A stretch of DNA of 42,267 nt. Origin: Nemertoderma westbladi (lineage: Eukaryota; Xenacoelomorpha; Nemertodermatida; Nemertodermatidae). Position 1 is the first letter of the stretch. Every line of letters begins with the position of its first letter. Location: NCBI GenBank assembly GCA_032718475.1, contig JAUCBJ010001657.1, forward strand, positions 1-42,267, written 5' to 3'. Under the pieces are notes generated by a model. The model was not told where the DNA came from, did not search any database, and saw nothing but the letters and a program-made list of their open reading frames with translations. Below are positions 21,585 through 32,583 of this stretch, in pieces. A program made the position numbers and the translations under genes.

Positions 21585-23939
21585 ACTAGAAAGCCTGTGG
21601 CCCTTCGGGCCACAGCTTTCTAGTGCACGTGCAGATGATATATGAATATGTGTGGGAGATTTGAGAACTGCATACGGAACAGACACCATCATTAAATAAA
21701 ACACCACCCCCATAAGAGATAACTGTCAAGTTTCAACTTTAGGCAGATTGTAAATAACAAAATTTCTAGAAAATAATCACTTTCAGATCCACCCTCTACC
21801 TGCGGACTGGTGAAATGCAGACGGCGCTGCAGTTTGGTAAAGATGGGGTTTATGGTGAAGTAAAATGCCTGCCTTTCAAGTTTCAGCTTAAACAGGTTGT
21901 AAATAACAAAATTGGTGTAGATGTTCACATTCAGACATTTCACCCTCTAGCGGTAGACTGAAGAACTGTAGACGACTCTGGGACTCCGTAAAGATACAGA
22001 ATATGCTGTAGTAGATTCCTGCCAAGTTCCAGCTCAATAGGATTAAAAAGAACCAAATGGGATGAGGTGTTCACTATCAGATATGTCGCCCTCTAGCGGT
22101 AGACTGGGGAATTGTAGACGACTCTGTGACTCAGTAAAGATACAGCCTTTGCTGTAGTAGATGCCTACCAAGTTTCAGTCTAAACGGATTGTAAATAACA
22201 AAGTTGGAGAAGATGTTAACTCTCAGACATTTCGCCCTCTAGCGGTAGACTGGGGAATTGTAGACGACTCTGCGACTCAGTAAAGATACAGCCTTTGCTG
22301 TAGTAGATGCCTACCAAGTTTCAGTCTAAACGGATTGTAAATAACAAAGTTGGAGAAGATGTTAACTCTCAGACATTTAGCCCTCTAACGGTAGACTGGG
22401 GAATTGTAGACGACTCTGCGACTCAGTAAAGATACAGCCTTTGCTGTAGTAGATGCCTACCAAGTTTCAGTCTAAACGGATTGTAAATAACAAAGTTGGA
22501 GAAGATGTTAACTTTCAGACATTTCGCCCTCTAGCGGTAGACTGGGGAATTGTAGACGACTCTGCGAATCAGTAAAGATACAGCCTTTGCTGTAGTAGAT
22601 GCCTACCAAGTTTCAGTCTAAACGGATTGTAAATAACAAAGTTGGAGAAGATGTTATCTCTCAGACATTTAGCCCTCTAACGGTAGACTGGGGAATTGTA
22701 GACGACTCTGCGACTCAGTAAAGATACAGCCTTTGCTGTAGTAGATGCCTACCAAGTTTCAGTCTAAACGGATTGTAAATAACAAAGTTGGAGAAGATGT
22801 TAACTTTCAGACATTTCGCCCTCTAGCGGTAGACTGGGGAATTGTAGACGACTCTGCGACTCAGTAAAGATACAGCCTTTGCTGTAGTAGATGCCTACCA
22901 AGTTTCAGTCTAAACGGATTGTAAATAATAAAGTTGGAGAAGATGTTAACTCTCAGACATTTAGCCCTCTAACGGTAGACTGGGGAACTGTAGACAACCC
23001 AGTGACTCCGGAAATATACAGCCTATGCTGCAGTATATAGCAACCAAGTTTCAGCTCAAAAGCATTAAAAACAACCCAATGAGATCAGGTTTTCAGTATC
23101 GAACAATTCGCCCTCTAGCGGCAGACGGTGGAACTTCAGACGGCTCTGAGTATTACGTTGCAACAAGTTAGGGCAAGACCTATCTAACGAGCTATAGTAA
23201 GCGAGATTTCATCGAGATTAGATGTATAATATTAGATAAAATAATAATACAGTAAGTATAGGCCTACAGAAATAATTATTTTACTTTTAATATTCATAAC
23301 AGTAAAACAAAAATGTTATAAACCTCTCCTTCCATGCAGCCAATGATTGAGAAAGCAGAATTACTCTGAGCAATTCGCAATAGACAACCCAAACCCACCC
23401 CAATCAACACTCCAGCCTGCTTGCTCCTTATCTGTGCCCAGCCAGCTAGCTGCGAGTTCAATAATTACCTTAACGTTGCTATGATACAGAAAACAATCCT
23501 TCCCTATTCAATAACTATAGGCCCATTCGATCGTGCTTGGCGAATATGACATATTTATACACTATTTGATTTTTAATCAATAAATAATCATACATATTTA
23601 TATTAAACACTCGAATAAAATAAAAACTTTGTGAGAATGGGACACGGCGAATCTACCCATGTTAATTTTATACCAGGTGGGATAAATGTTAGCCCTCTAA
23701 ATCATTAATTACCGATAGAAGAACCGAAATAATTCGATAAATTTCGCCCGAAAATCACGAAAATCGCCCTCTAGCGGCAGACGGGGAACTTCAGACGGGT
23801 CTGAGTATTACGTTGCAACGAGTTAGGGCGAGACCTTTCTAACGAGCTATAGTAAGCGAGATTTCATCGAGATGGGTTCGATTGTATAGCTGATGACAAA
23901 CAGACAGACAGACAGACAATGCATATTTATATATATTAG
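21585..23939 (+). repeat. Higher-order satellite unit 5 (2355 bp), recent relative of unit 2
   Basis: It opens with the hairpin at 21585-21624. The leader, the 146-bp monomers, the spacer and the tail match unit 2 almost base for base, but a few monomers are missing. This points to duplication of a multi-unit segment followed by unequal exchange. Confidence 0.8.
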
Positions 23940-26144
23940 ACTAGAAAGCCTGTGGCCCTTCGGGCCACAGCTTTCTAGTGCACGTGCAGATGATATATGA
24001 ATATGTGTGGGAGATTGGAGAACTGCATACGGAACAGACACCATCATTAAATAAAACACCACCCCCATAAGAGATAACTGTCAAGTTTCAACTTTAGTCA
24101 GATTGTAAATAACAAAATTGGTGTAAATGTTCACATTCAGACTTCTACAGTAGCGGTAGACTGAAGAACTGTAGACGACTCTGGGACTCAGTAAAGATAC
24201 AGAATATGCTGTAGTAGATTCCTGCCAAGTTTCAGCTCAAAGGGATTAAAAAGAACCAATTGGGATGAGGTGTTCACTATCAGACAATTCGCCCTCTAGC
24301 GGCAGATAGGGGAACTGTATACAACTCTGCGACTCCGTAAAGGTAGAGCCTATGCTGTAGTAGATGCCTACCAAGTTTCAGTCTAAACCGTTTGTAAATA
24401 ACAAAGTTGGAGAAGATGTTAACTTTCAGACATTTCACCCTCTAGCGGTAGACTGGGGAAGTGTATAGGACTCTGCAACTCCGTAAAGATAGAGCCTAGG
24501 ACGTAGTAGATACCTTCCAAGTTTCAGCTCAAAAGGATTAAAAAGAACCAAATGGGATGAGGTATTCACTATCAGACAATTCGCCCTCTTGCGGCTGACT
24601 GTGGAACTGTAGACGACTCTACTACTCCGCAAAGATATAGCCTATGCTATAGTAGATGCCTACCAAGTTTCAGTCTAAAAGGATTGTAAATAACAAAGTT
24701 GGAGAAGATGTTAACTTGCAGACATTTCGCCCTCTAGCGGTAGACTGGGAAATTGTAGACGACTCTGCGACTCAGTAAAGATACAGCCTATGCTGTAGTA
24801 GATGCCTACCAAGTTTCAGTCAAAACGGATTGTAAATAATAAAGTTGGAGAAGATGTTAACTCTCAGACATTTAGCCCTCTAACGGTAGACTGGGGAACT
24901 GTAGACAAATCAGTGACTCCGGAAATATACAGCCTATGCTGCAGTATATAGCTACCAAGTTTCAGCTCAAAAGCATTAAAAATAACAAAGTTGGAGAAGA
25001 TTTTAACTTTCAGACATTTCGCCCTCTAGCGGTAGACCAGGGAATTGTAGACGACTCTGCTACTCAGTAAAGATACAGTCTATGCTGTAGTAGATGCCTA
25101 CCAAGTTTCAGTCTAAACGGATTGTAAATAACAAAGTTGGAGAAGATGTTAACTCTCAGACATTTAGCCCTCTAACGGTAGACTGGGGAACTGTAGACAA
25201 GCCAGTGACTCCGGAAATAATACAGCCTATGCTGCAGTATATAGCTACCAAGTTTCAGCTCAAAAGCATTAAAAACAACCCAATCAGATCAGGTTTTCAC
25301 TATCAGACAATTCGCCCTCTAGCGGCAGACGGGGGAACTTCAGACGGCTCTGAGTATTACGTTGCAACGACTTAGGGCGAGACCTATCTAACGAGCTATA
25401 GTAAGCGAGATTTCATTGAGATTAGATGTATACTATTAGATAAAATAATAATACAGTAAGTATAGGCCTACATAAATAATTATTTTCCTTTTAATATTCA
25501 TAACAGTAAAACAAAAATGTTATAAACCTCTCCTTCCATGCAGCCAATGATTGAGAAAGCAGAATTACTCTTGAGCAATTCGCAACAGACAACCCAAACC
25601 CACCCCAATCAACACTCCAGCCTGCTTGCTCCTTATCTGTGCCCAGCCAGCTAGCTGCGAGTTCAATAATTACCTTAACGTTGCTATGATACAGAAAACA
25701 ATCCTTCCCTATTCAATAACAATAGGCCAATTCGATCCTGCTTGGCAAATATGACATATTTATACACTATTTGATTTTTAATCAATAAATAATCATACAT
25801 ATTTATATTAAACACTCGAATAAAATAAAAACTTTGTGAGAATGGGACACGGCGAATCTACTCATGTTAATTTTATACCAGATGGGATAAATGTTACCCC
25901 TCTAAATCATTAATTACCGATAGAAGAACCGAAATAATTCGATAAATTTCGCCCGAAAATCACGAAAATCGCCCAGCGGCAGACGGGCGAACTTTCGACG
26001 GCTCTGAGTATTACGTTGCAACGAGTTAGGGCGAGACCTTTCTAACGAGATATAGCAAGCGAGATTTCATCGAGATGGGTTCGATTGTATAGCCGATGAC
26101 AAACACACAGACAGACAATCGATATTTATATATATAGATACTAG
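23940..26144 (+). repeat. Higher-order satellite unit 6 (2205 bp), leader monomer deleted
   Basis: It opens with the hairpin at 23940-23979. Its leader lacks roughly 150 bp: the first AACAAAATT is joined directly to GGTGTAAATGTTC. The tail and following parts match other units. Confidence 0.8.
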
Positions 26145-27718
26145 ACTAGAAAGCCTGTGGCCCTTCGGGCCACAGCTTTCTAGTGCATGTGCAGATTATA
26201 TATGAATATGTGTGGGAGATTGGAGAACTGCATACGGAACAGACACCATCATTAAATAAAACACCACCCCCATAAGAGATAACTGTCAAGTTTCAACTTT
26301 AGGCAGATTGTAAATAACAAAATTTCCAGAAAATGATCACTTTCAGATCCACCCTCTACCTGCGGACTGGTGAAATGCAGACGACGCTGCAGTTTGGTAA
26401 AGATGGGGTTTATGGTGAAGTAAAATGCCTGCCTTTCAAGTTTCAGCTTAAACAGATTGTAAATAACAAAATTGGTGTAGATGTTCACATTCAGACATTT
26501 CACCCTCTAGCGGTAGACTGAAGAACTGTAGACGACTCTGGGACTCCGTAAAGATACAGAATATGCTGTAGTAGATTCCTGCCAAGTTCCAGCTCAAAGG
26601 GATTAAAAAGAACCAATTGGGATGAGGTGTTCACTAACAGACAATTCGCCCTCTAGCGGCAGATAGGGGAACTGTATACAACTCTGCGACTCAGTAAATG
26701 TAGAGCCTATGCTGTAGTAGATGCCTACCAAGTTTCAGTCTAAACCGTTTGTAAATAACAAAGTTGGAGAAGATGTTAACTTTCAGACATTTCACCCTCT
26801 AGCGGTAGACCGGGGAAGTGTATAGGACTCTGCATTCCGTAAAGATAGAGCCTATGATGTAGTAGATACCAACCAAGTTTCAGCTCACTAATGATTAAAA
26901 AGAACCAAATGGGATGAGGTTTTCACTATCAGACAATTCGCCCTCTTGCGGCTGACTGTGGAACTGTAGACAACTCTACTACTCCGCAAAGATATAGCCT
27001 ATGCTATAGTAGATGCCTACCAAGTTTCAGTCTAAAAGGATTGTAAATAACAAAGTTGGAGAAGATGTTAACTTTCATACATTTCGCCCTCTAGCGGCAG
27101 ACGCGGGTACTGTAGACAACTCTGCGCGACTCAGTAAAGATATAGCCTATGCTGTAGTAGATGCCTACCAAGTTCAGTCTAAATGGATTATAAATAACAA
27201 AGTTGGAGAAGATGTTAACTTTCAGACATTTCGCCCTCTAGCGGTAGACCGGGGAATTGTAGACGACTCTGCTACTCAGTAAAGATACAGTATATGCTGT
27301 AGTAGATGCCTACCAAGTTTCAGTCTAAACGGATTGTAAATAACAAAGTTGGAGAAGATGTTAACTCTCAGACATTTAGCCCTCTAACGGTAGACTGCGG
27401 GGAACTGTAGACAACCCAGTGACTCCGGAAATAATACAGCCTATGCTGCAGTATATAGCTACCAAGTTTCAGCTCAAAAGCATTAAAAACAACCCAATAA
27501 GATCGGGTTTTCACTATCGGACAATTCGCCCTCTAGCGGCAGACGGGGGAACTTCAGACGGCTCTGAGTATTACGTTGCAACGACTTAGGGCGAGACCTA
27601 TCTAACGAGCTATAGTAAGCGAGATTTCATGGAGATTAGATGTATAATATTAGATAAAATAATAATACAGTAAGTATAGGCCTACAGAAATAATTATTTT
27701 ACTTTTACAGTAATATTC
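26145..27718 (+). repeat. Higher-order satellite unit 7 (1574 bp), tail deleted
   Basis: It opens with the hairpin at 26145-26184. It stops within the spacer: TAATATTCA at about 27711 runs directly into the next hairpin. The rest of the spacer, the second 105-bp block, the ACAG tract and the TA tail are absent. Confidence 0.8.
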
Positions 27719-29870
27719 ACTAGAAAGCCTGTGGCCCTTTGGGCCACAGCTTTCTAGTGCACGTGCAGATGATATATGAATATGTGTGGGAGATATGAGA
27801 ACTGCATACGGAACAGACACCATCATTAAATAAAACACCACCCCCATAAGATATAACTGTCAAGTTTCAACTTTAGGCAGATTGTAAATAACAAAATTTC
27901 CAGAAAATGATCACTTTCAGATCCACCCTCTACCTGCGGACTGGTGAAATGCAGACGGCACTGCAGTTTGGTAAAGATGGGGTTTATGTTGAAGTAAAAT
28001 GCCTGCCTTTCAAGTTTCAGCTTAAACAGATTGTAAATAACAAAATTGGTGTAGATGTTCACATTCAGACATTTCACCCTCTAGCGGTAGACTGAAGAAC
28101 TGTAGACGACTCTGGGACTCCGTAAAGATACAGAATATGCTGTAGTAGATTCCTGCCAAGTTCCAGCTCAATAGGATTAAAAAGAACCAAATGGGATGAG
28201 GTGTTCACTATCAGATATGTCGCCCTCTAGCGGCAGATGGGGGGACTGTATACAACTCTGTGACTCCGTAAAGGTACAGCCTATGCTGTAGTAGATGCCT
28301 ACCAAGTTTCAGTCTAAACCGTTAGTAAATAACAAAGTTGTAGAAGATGTTAACTTTCATACATTTCACCCTCTAGCGGTAGACTGGGGAAGTGAATAGG
28401 ATTCTGCAACCCCATAAAGATACAGCCTATGATGTAGTAGATACCAACCAAGTTTCAGCTCAAAATGATTAAAAAGAACCAAATGGGATGAGGTTTTCAC
28501 TATCAGACAATTCGCCCTCTAGCGGCCGACTGTGGAACTGTAGACGACTCTACTACTCCGCAAAGATATAGCCTATGCTATAGTAGATGCCTACCAAGTT
28601 TCAGTCTAAAAGGATTGTAAATAACAAAGTTGGAGGAGATGTTAACTTTCATACATTTCGCCCTCTAGCGGTAGACTGGGGAAGTGAATAGGATTCTGCA
28701 ACCCCATAAAGATACAGCCTATGATGTAGTAGATACCAACCAAGTTTCAGCTCAAAATGATTAAAAAGAACCAAATGGGATGAGGTTTTCACTATCAGAC
28801 AATTCGCCCTCTAGCGGCCGACTGTGGAACTGTATACAACTCTGCGACTCAGTAAATGTAGAGCCTATGCTGTAGTAGATGCCTACCAAGTTTCAGTCTA
28901 AACCGTTTGTAAATAACAAAGTTGGAGAAGATGTTAACTTTCAGACATTTCACCCTCTAACGGTAGACCGGGGAAGTGTATAGGACTCTGCAACTCCGTA
29001 AAGATAGAGCCTATGATGTAGTAGATACCAACCAAGTTTCAGCTCACTAATGATTAAAAAGAACCAAATGGGATGAGGTTTTCACTATCAGACAATTCGC
29101 CCTCTTGCGGCTGACTGTGGAACTGTAGACAACTCTACTACTCCGCAAAGATATAGCCTATGCTATAGTAGATGCCTACCAAGTTTCAGTCTAAAAGGAT
29201 TGTAAATAACAAAGTTGGAGAAGATGGAAACTTTCATACATTTCGCCCTCTAGCGGCAGACGCGGGTACTGTAGACAACTCTGCGCGACTCAGTAAAGAT
29301 ATAGCCTATGCTGTAGTAGATGCCTACCAAGTTCAGTCTAAATGGATTATAAATAACAAAGTTGGAGAAGATGTTAACTTTCAGACATTTCGCCCTCTAG
29401 CGGTAGACCGGGGAATTGTAGACGACTCTGCTACTCAGTAAAGATACAGTCTATGCTGTAGTAGATGCCTACCAAGTTTCAGTCTAAACGGATTGTAAAT
29501 AACAAAGTTGGAGAAGATGTTAACTCTCAGACATTTAGCCCTCTAACGGTAGACTGGGGAACTGTAGACAACCCAGTGACTCCGGAAATAATACAGCCTA
29601 TGGTGCAGTATATAGCTACCAAGTTTCAGCTCAAAAGCATTAAAAACAACCCAATAAGATCGGGTTTTCACTATCGGACAATTCGCCCTCTAGCGGCAGA
29701 CGGGGGAACTTCAGACGGCTCTGAGTATTACGTTGCAACGACTTAGGGCGAGACCTATCTAACGAGCTATAGTAAGCGAGATTTCATGGAGATTAGATGT
29801 ATAATATTAGATAAAATAATAATACAGTAAGTATAGGCCTACAGAAATAATTATTTTACTTTTAATATTC
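27719..29870 (+). repeat. Higher-order satellite unit 8 (2152 bp), tail deleted as in unit 7
   Basis: It opens with the hairpin at 27719-27758. Monomers show an internal duplication near 28370-28530 and 28670-28830. It ends at TAATATTCA like unit 7, so the truncated form was duplicated. Confidence 0.8.
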
Positions 29871-30303
29871 ACTAGAAAGCGTGTGGCCCTTCGGGCCACA
29901 GCTTTCTAGTGCACGTGCAGATGATATATGAATATGTGTGGGAGATATGAGAACTGCATACGGAACAGACACCATCATTAAATAAAACACCACCCCCATA
30001 AGATATAACTGTCAAGTTTCAACTTTAGGCAGATTGGAAATAACAAAATTTCCAGAAAATGATCACTTTCAGATCCACCCTCTACCTGCGGACTGGTGAA
30101 ATGCAGACGGCGCTGCAGTTTGGTAAAGATGGGGTTTATGGTGAAGTAAAATGCCTGCCTTTCAAGTTTCAGCTTAAACAGATTGTAAATAACAAAATTG
30201 GTGTAGATGTTCACATTCAGACATTTCACCCTCTAGCGGTAGACTGGGGAACTGTAGACAACCCAGTGACTCCGGAAATATACAGCCTATGCTGCAGTAT
30301 ATA
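29871..30303 (+). repeat. Higher-order satellite unit 9, cut by the retroelement
   Basis: The hairpin and leader are intact. The unit ends at GCTGCAGTATATA, where other units continue with GCTACCAAG. Retroelement sequence starts at 30304. Confidence 0.8.
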
Positions 30304-31332
30304 TGTGACGGGATCCAGGAGGGATCCCGATTTATCCGATGTGGTAATTTAGTCCACGCGTCCCCGCCGTGTATAAGGGTGAGATAAAGTGTCTGAGTTC
30401 TGAAGTTCGGTGTATAATAATGATAGGGCATAAGATATAGATATAGATATAATGTGTACAAGGCGGGATACGGTAACTAAAGTCCCGTGATCCCCTAACT
30501 AAACTAATTGATTACCAACCTACGCTAGCACTGCTGCACTGAGATAACTGAATCACTGATTAATAGGTTACTGGTTATATTGCACGGTGGCCTTACTGCT
30601 ACTCAATCGATGCCATTCCCCCCCTCTGATTGGTTAATACCCTTGTTGGCGCCCCGTGGAGTATTCCCGTTCACTCCACCTGTTCTCCCTGGGTTAGGGG
30701 TTTGGCCCCTGACCCTCTATTGTGTGCTTCCTTCCCACTCTTATTGGGATGGCACGAGTTGGTTAATTGCCCAATCTCGTGGCTCCCAATATTGCTTATC
30801 GGCTTACAACTTTATGGGGTTTTGGCGGGATTGAATAAGCTAACACTCCCCCCCATGCTATCTTCCCGGTAAGAAGATAGCATCAACCAAAAAAGTGCGC
30901 TACAATCCCGCTGGATCCCGATCTAGTATCGGGTGTGGGGTGGAATTCTTTTCTCTTGGAGCCGGCTTTCCAGGCCGCCCCCTATGGGTATGATAACGCT
31001 ACCCTGTGTGCCTGGCGTCTCATGTCGGGCCGATCGCGCTCACCTCTTCACACGACTTTTGTTTCCCCAACACTTTCGCCCTATCCCACCTTCACTTTCA
31101 CCCTAACTCTCTCACATTCGGACCTCCTCGTCCCTTACTCAGCCTCTTATTCTCCCCCCCCACACTCTAGAATCGCGTCCGCACTCTCTCTGCACTCCAC
31201 TCTATCCTAACTAACTAACTAACTCTTACTACCTAACTTCTACCTACTCTATTATTTAATTATTTTCTTATTTTTAATTAAATAATTATTTTATATTTTG
31301 TGCGTGGGAAGGGCGTCTCGCCCTCATTCCCA
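30304..31332 (-). repeat. LTR copy 1 (about 1.03 kb), at the satellite junction
   Basis: On the plus strand it begins TGTGACGGGATCC at the satellite junction and ends CCTCATTCCCA next to a C-rich polypurine-tract complement, giving the TG...CA ends of an LTR. Positions 30343-31206 recur almost identically at 31361-32229. It contains hairpins at 30308-30328 (arms CGGGATCC) and 30855-30883 (10-bp arms), a (CTAA)n run from 31207, and an AT-rich part before the end palindrome. Several frames inside are not convincing genes. Confidence 0.7.
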
Positions 31333-31361
31333 CCCCCCTCAGTCCAAAACTTTGGACTGAG
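31305..31361 (-). other. PPT/palindrome cassette 3
   Basis: The plus strand reads TGGGAAGGGCG-TCT-CGCCCTCATTCCCA, an imperfect palindrome forming the LTR start of the minus-strand element. Then comes CCCCCCTCAG, a G-rich polypurine tract on the minus strand. A perfect hairpin with 11-bp arms CTCAGTCCAAA and a 2-base loop (31338-31361) follows. Polypurine tracts prime plus-strand synthesis immediately upstream of the 3' LTR. Confidence 0.65.
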
Positions 31362-32229
31362 GTAATTTAGTCCACGCGTCCCCGCCGTGTATAAGGGTGA
31401 GATAAAGTGTCTGAGTTCTGAAGTTCGGTGTATAATAATGATAGGGCATAAGATATAGATATAGATATAATGTGTACAAGGCGGGATACGGTAACTAAAG
31501 TCCCGTGATCCCCTAACTAAACTAATTGATTACCAACCTACGCTAGCACTGCTGCACTGAGATAACTGAATCACTGATTAATAGGTTACTGGTTATATTG
31601 CACGGTGGCCTTACTGCTACTCAATCGATGCCTTTCCCCCCTCTGATTGGTTAATACCCTTGTTGGCGCCCCGTGGAGTATTCCCGTTCACTCCACCTAT
31701 TTCCTCTGGGTTAGGGGTTTGGCCCCTGACCCTCTATTGTGTGCTTCCTTCCCACTCTTATTGGGATGGCACGAGTTGGTTAATTGCCCAATCTCGCGGC
31801 TCCCAATATTGCTTATCGGCTTACAACTTTATGGGGTGTTGGCGGGATTGAATAAGCTAACACTCCCCCCATGCTATCTTCCCGGTAAGAAGATAGCATC
31901 AACCTAAAAGTGCGTTACAATCCCGCTGGATCCCGATCTAATATCAGGTGTGGGGTGGAATTCTTTTCTCTAGGAGCCGGCTTTCCAGGCCGCCCCCTAT
32001 GGGTATGATAACGCTACCCTGTGTGCCTGGCGTCTCATGTCGGGCCGATCGCGCTCACCTCTTCACACGACTTTTGTTTCCCCAACACTTTCGCCCTATC
32101 CCACCTTCACTTTCACCCTAACTCTCTCTCACATTCGGACCTCCTCGTCCCTTACTCAGCCTCTTATTCTCCCCCCCCCCCCCCACACTCTAGAATCGCG
32201 TCCGCACTCTCTCTGCACTCCACTCTATC
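31361..32229 (-). repeat. LTR copy 2 (partial, about 869 bp)
   Basis: It is a near-identical direct repeat of 30343-31206, with a few substitutions and small indels, for example in C-runs. It lacks the outer 39 bp of copy 1 and directly abuts cassette 3. At its right end it diverges from copy 1 after CACTCTATC. Confidence 0.85.
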
Positions 32230-32583
32230 ACTTCGTCCCTCAACCTCACTTCGACTCTTTTATCTCTCCTGACGAACCTCCCCCCCCCCCTCTCGTGCCG
32301 TCGCACTCGAGAAGTGTGAAATTGTCAGTTGTCTCGTCCATAGTGCCATAGTCAGTTATCCCCCAGTCCCAGTAGCTAATTGAGAAAGGTTGTATGACTA
32401 TAGTACTTACTCCAAACGTATGTATATTTCTAGATTACTAATTACTACGTACGTACATACAAATTGCACTTATATGATTATTTGCATTAATTAAATTTGT
32501 ACTTAATAGTTTGTACGTTACATGCGGCGCCTTCTAGGCGCACCACGTCCCAGTCTCAGTCTCATTCCCTCGTCTCCGGGAAC
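32230..32583. other. Non-coding segment between LTR copy 2 and the three-knuckle ORF
   Basis: It contains a C-run at about 32279-32290 and AT-rich DNA with TACGTACGTAC-type words near 32450. I see no gene. On the minus strand this is the 3' untranslated side of the ORF at 32584-33480. Confidence 0.4.

Noticed and set aside
12586-29910. CRISPR-like array, because hairpins recur with intervening sequence
   Set aside because: Spacing is about 2 kb, the intervening DNA is itself repeated, and the context is eukaryotic with no cas genes.
30580-32351. Plus-strand frames in the LTR copies
   Set aside because: They are opposite to the element, low in complexity, and shift between the two copies. 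The paired occurrence only reflects LTR duplication.
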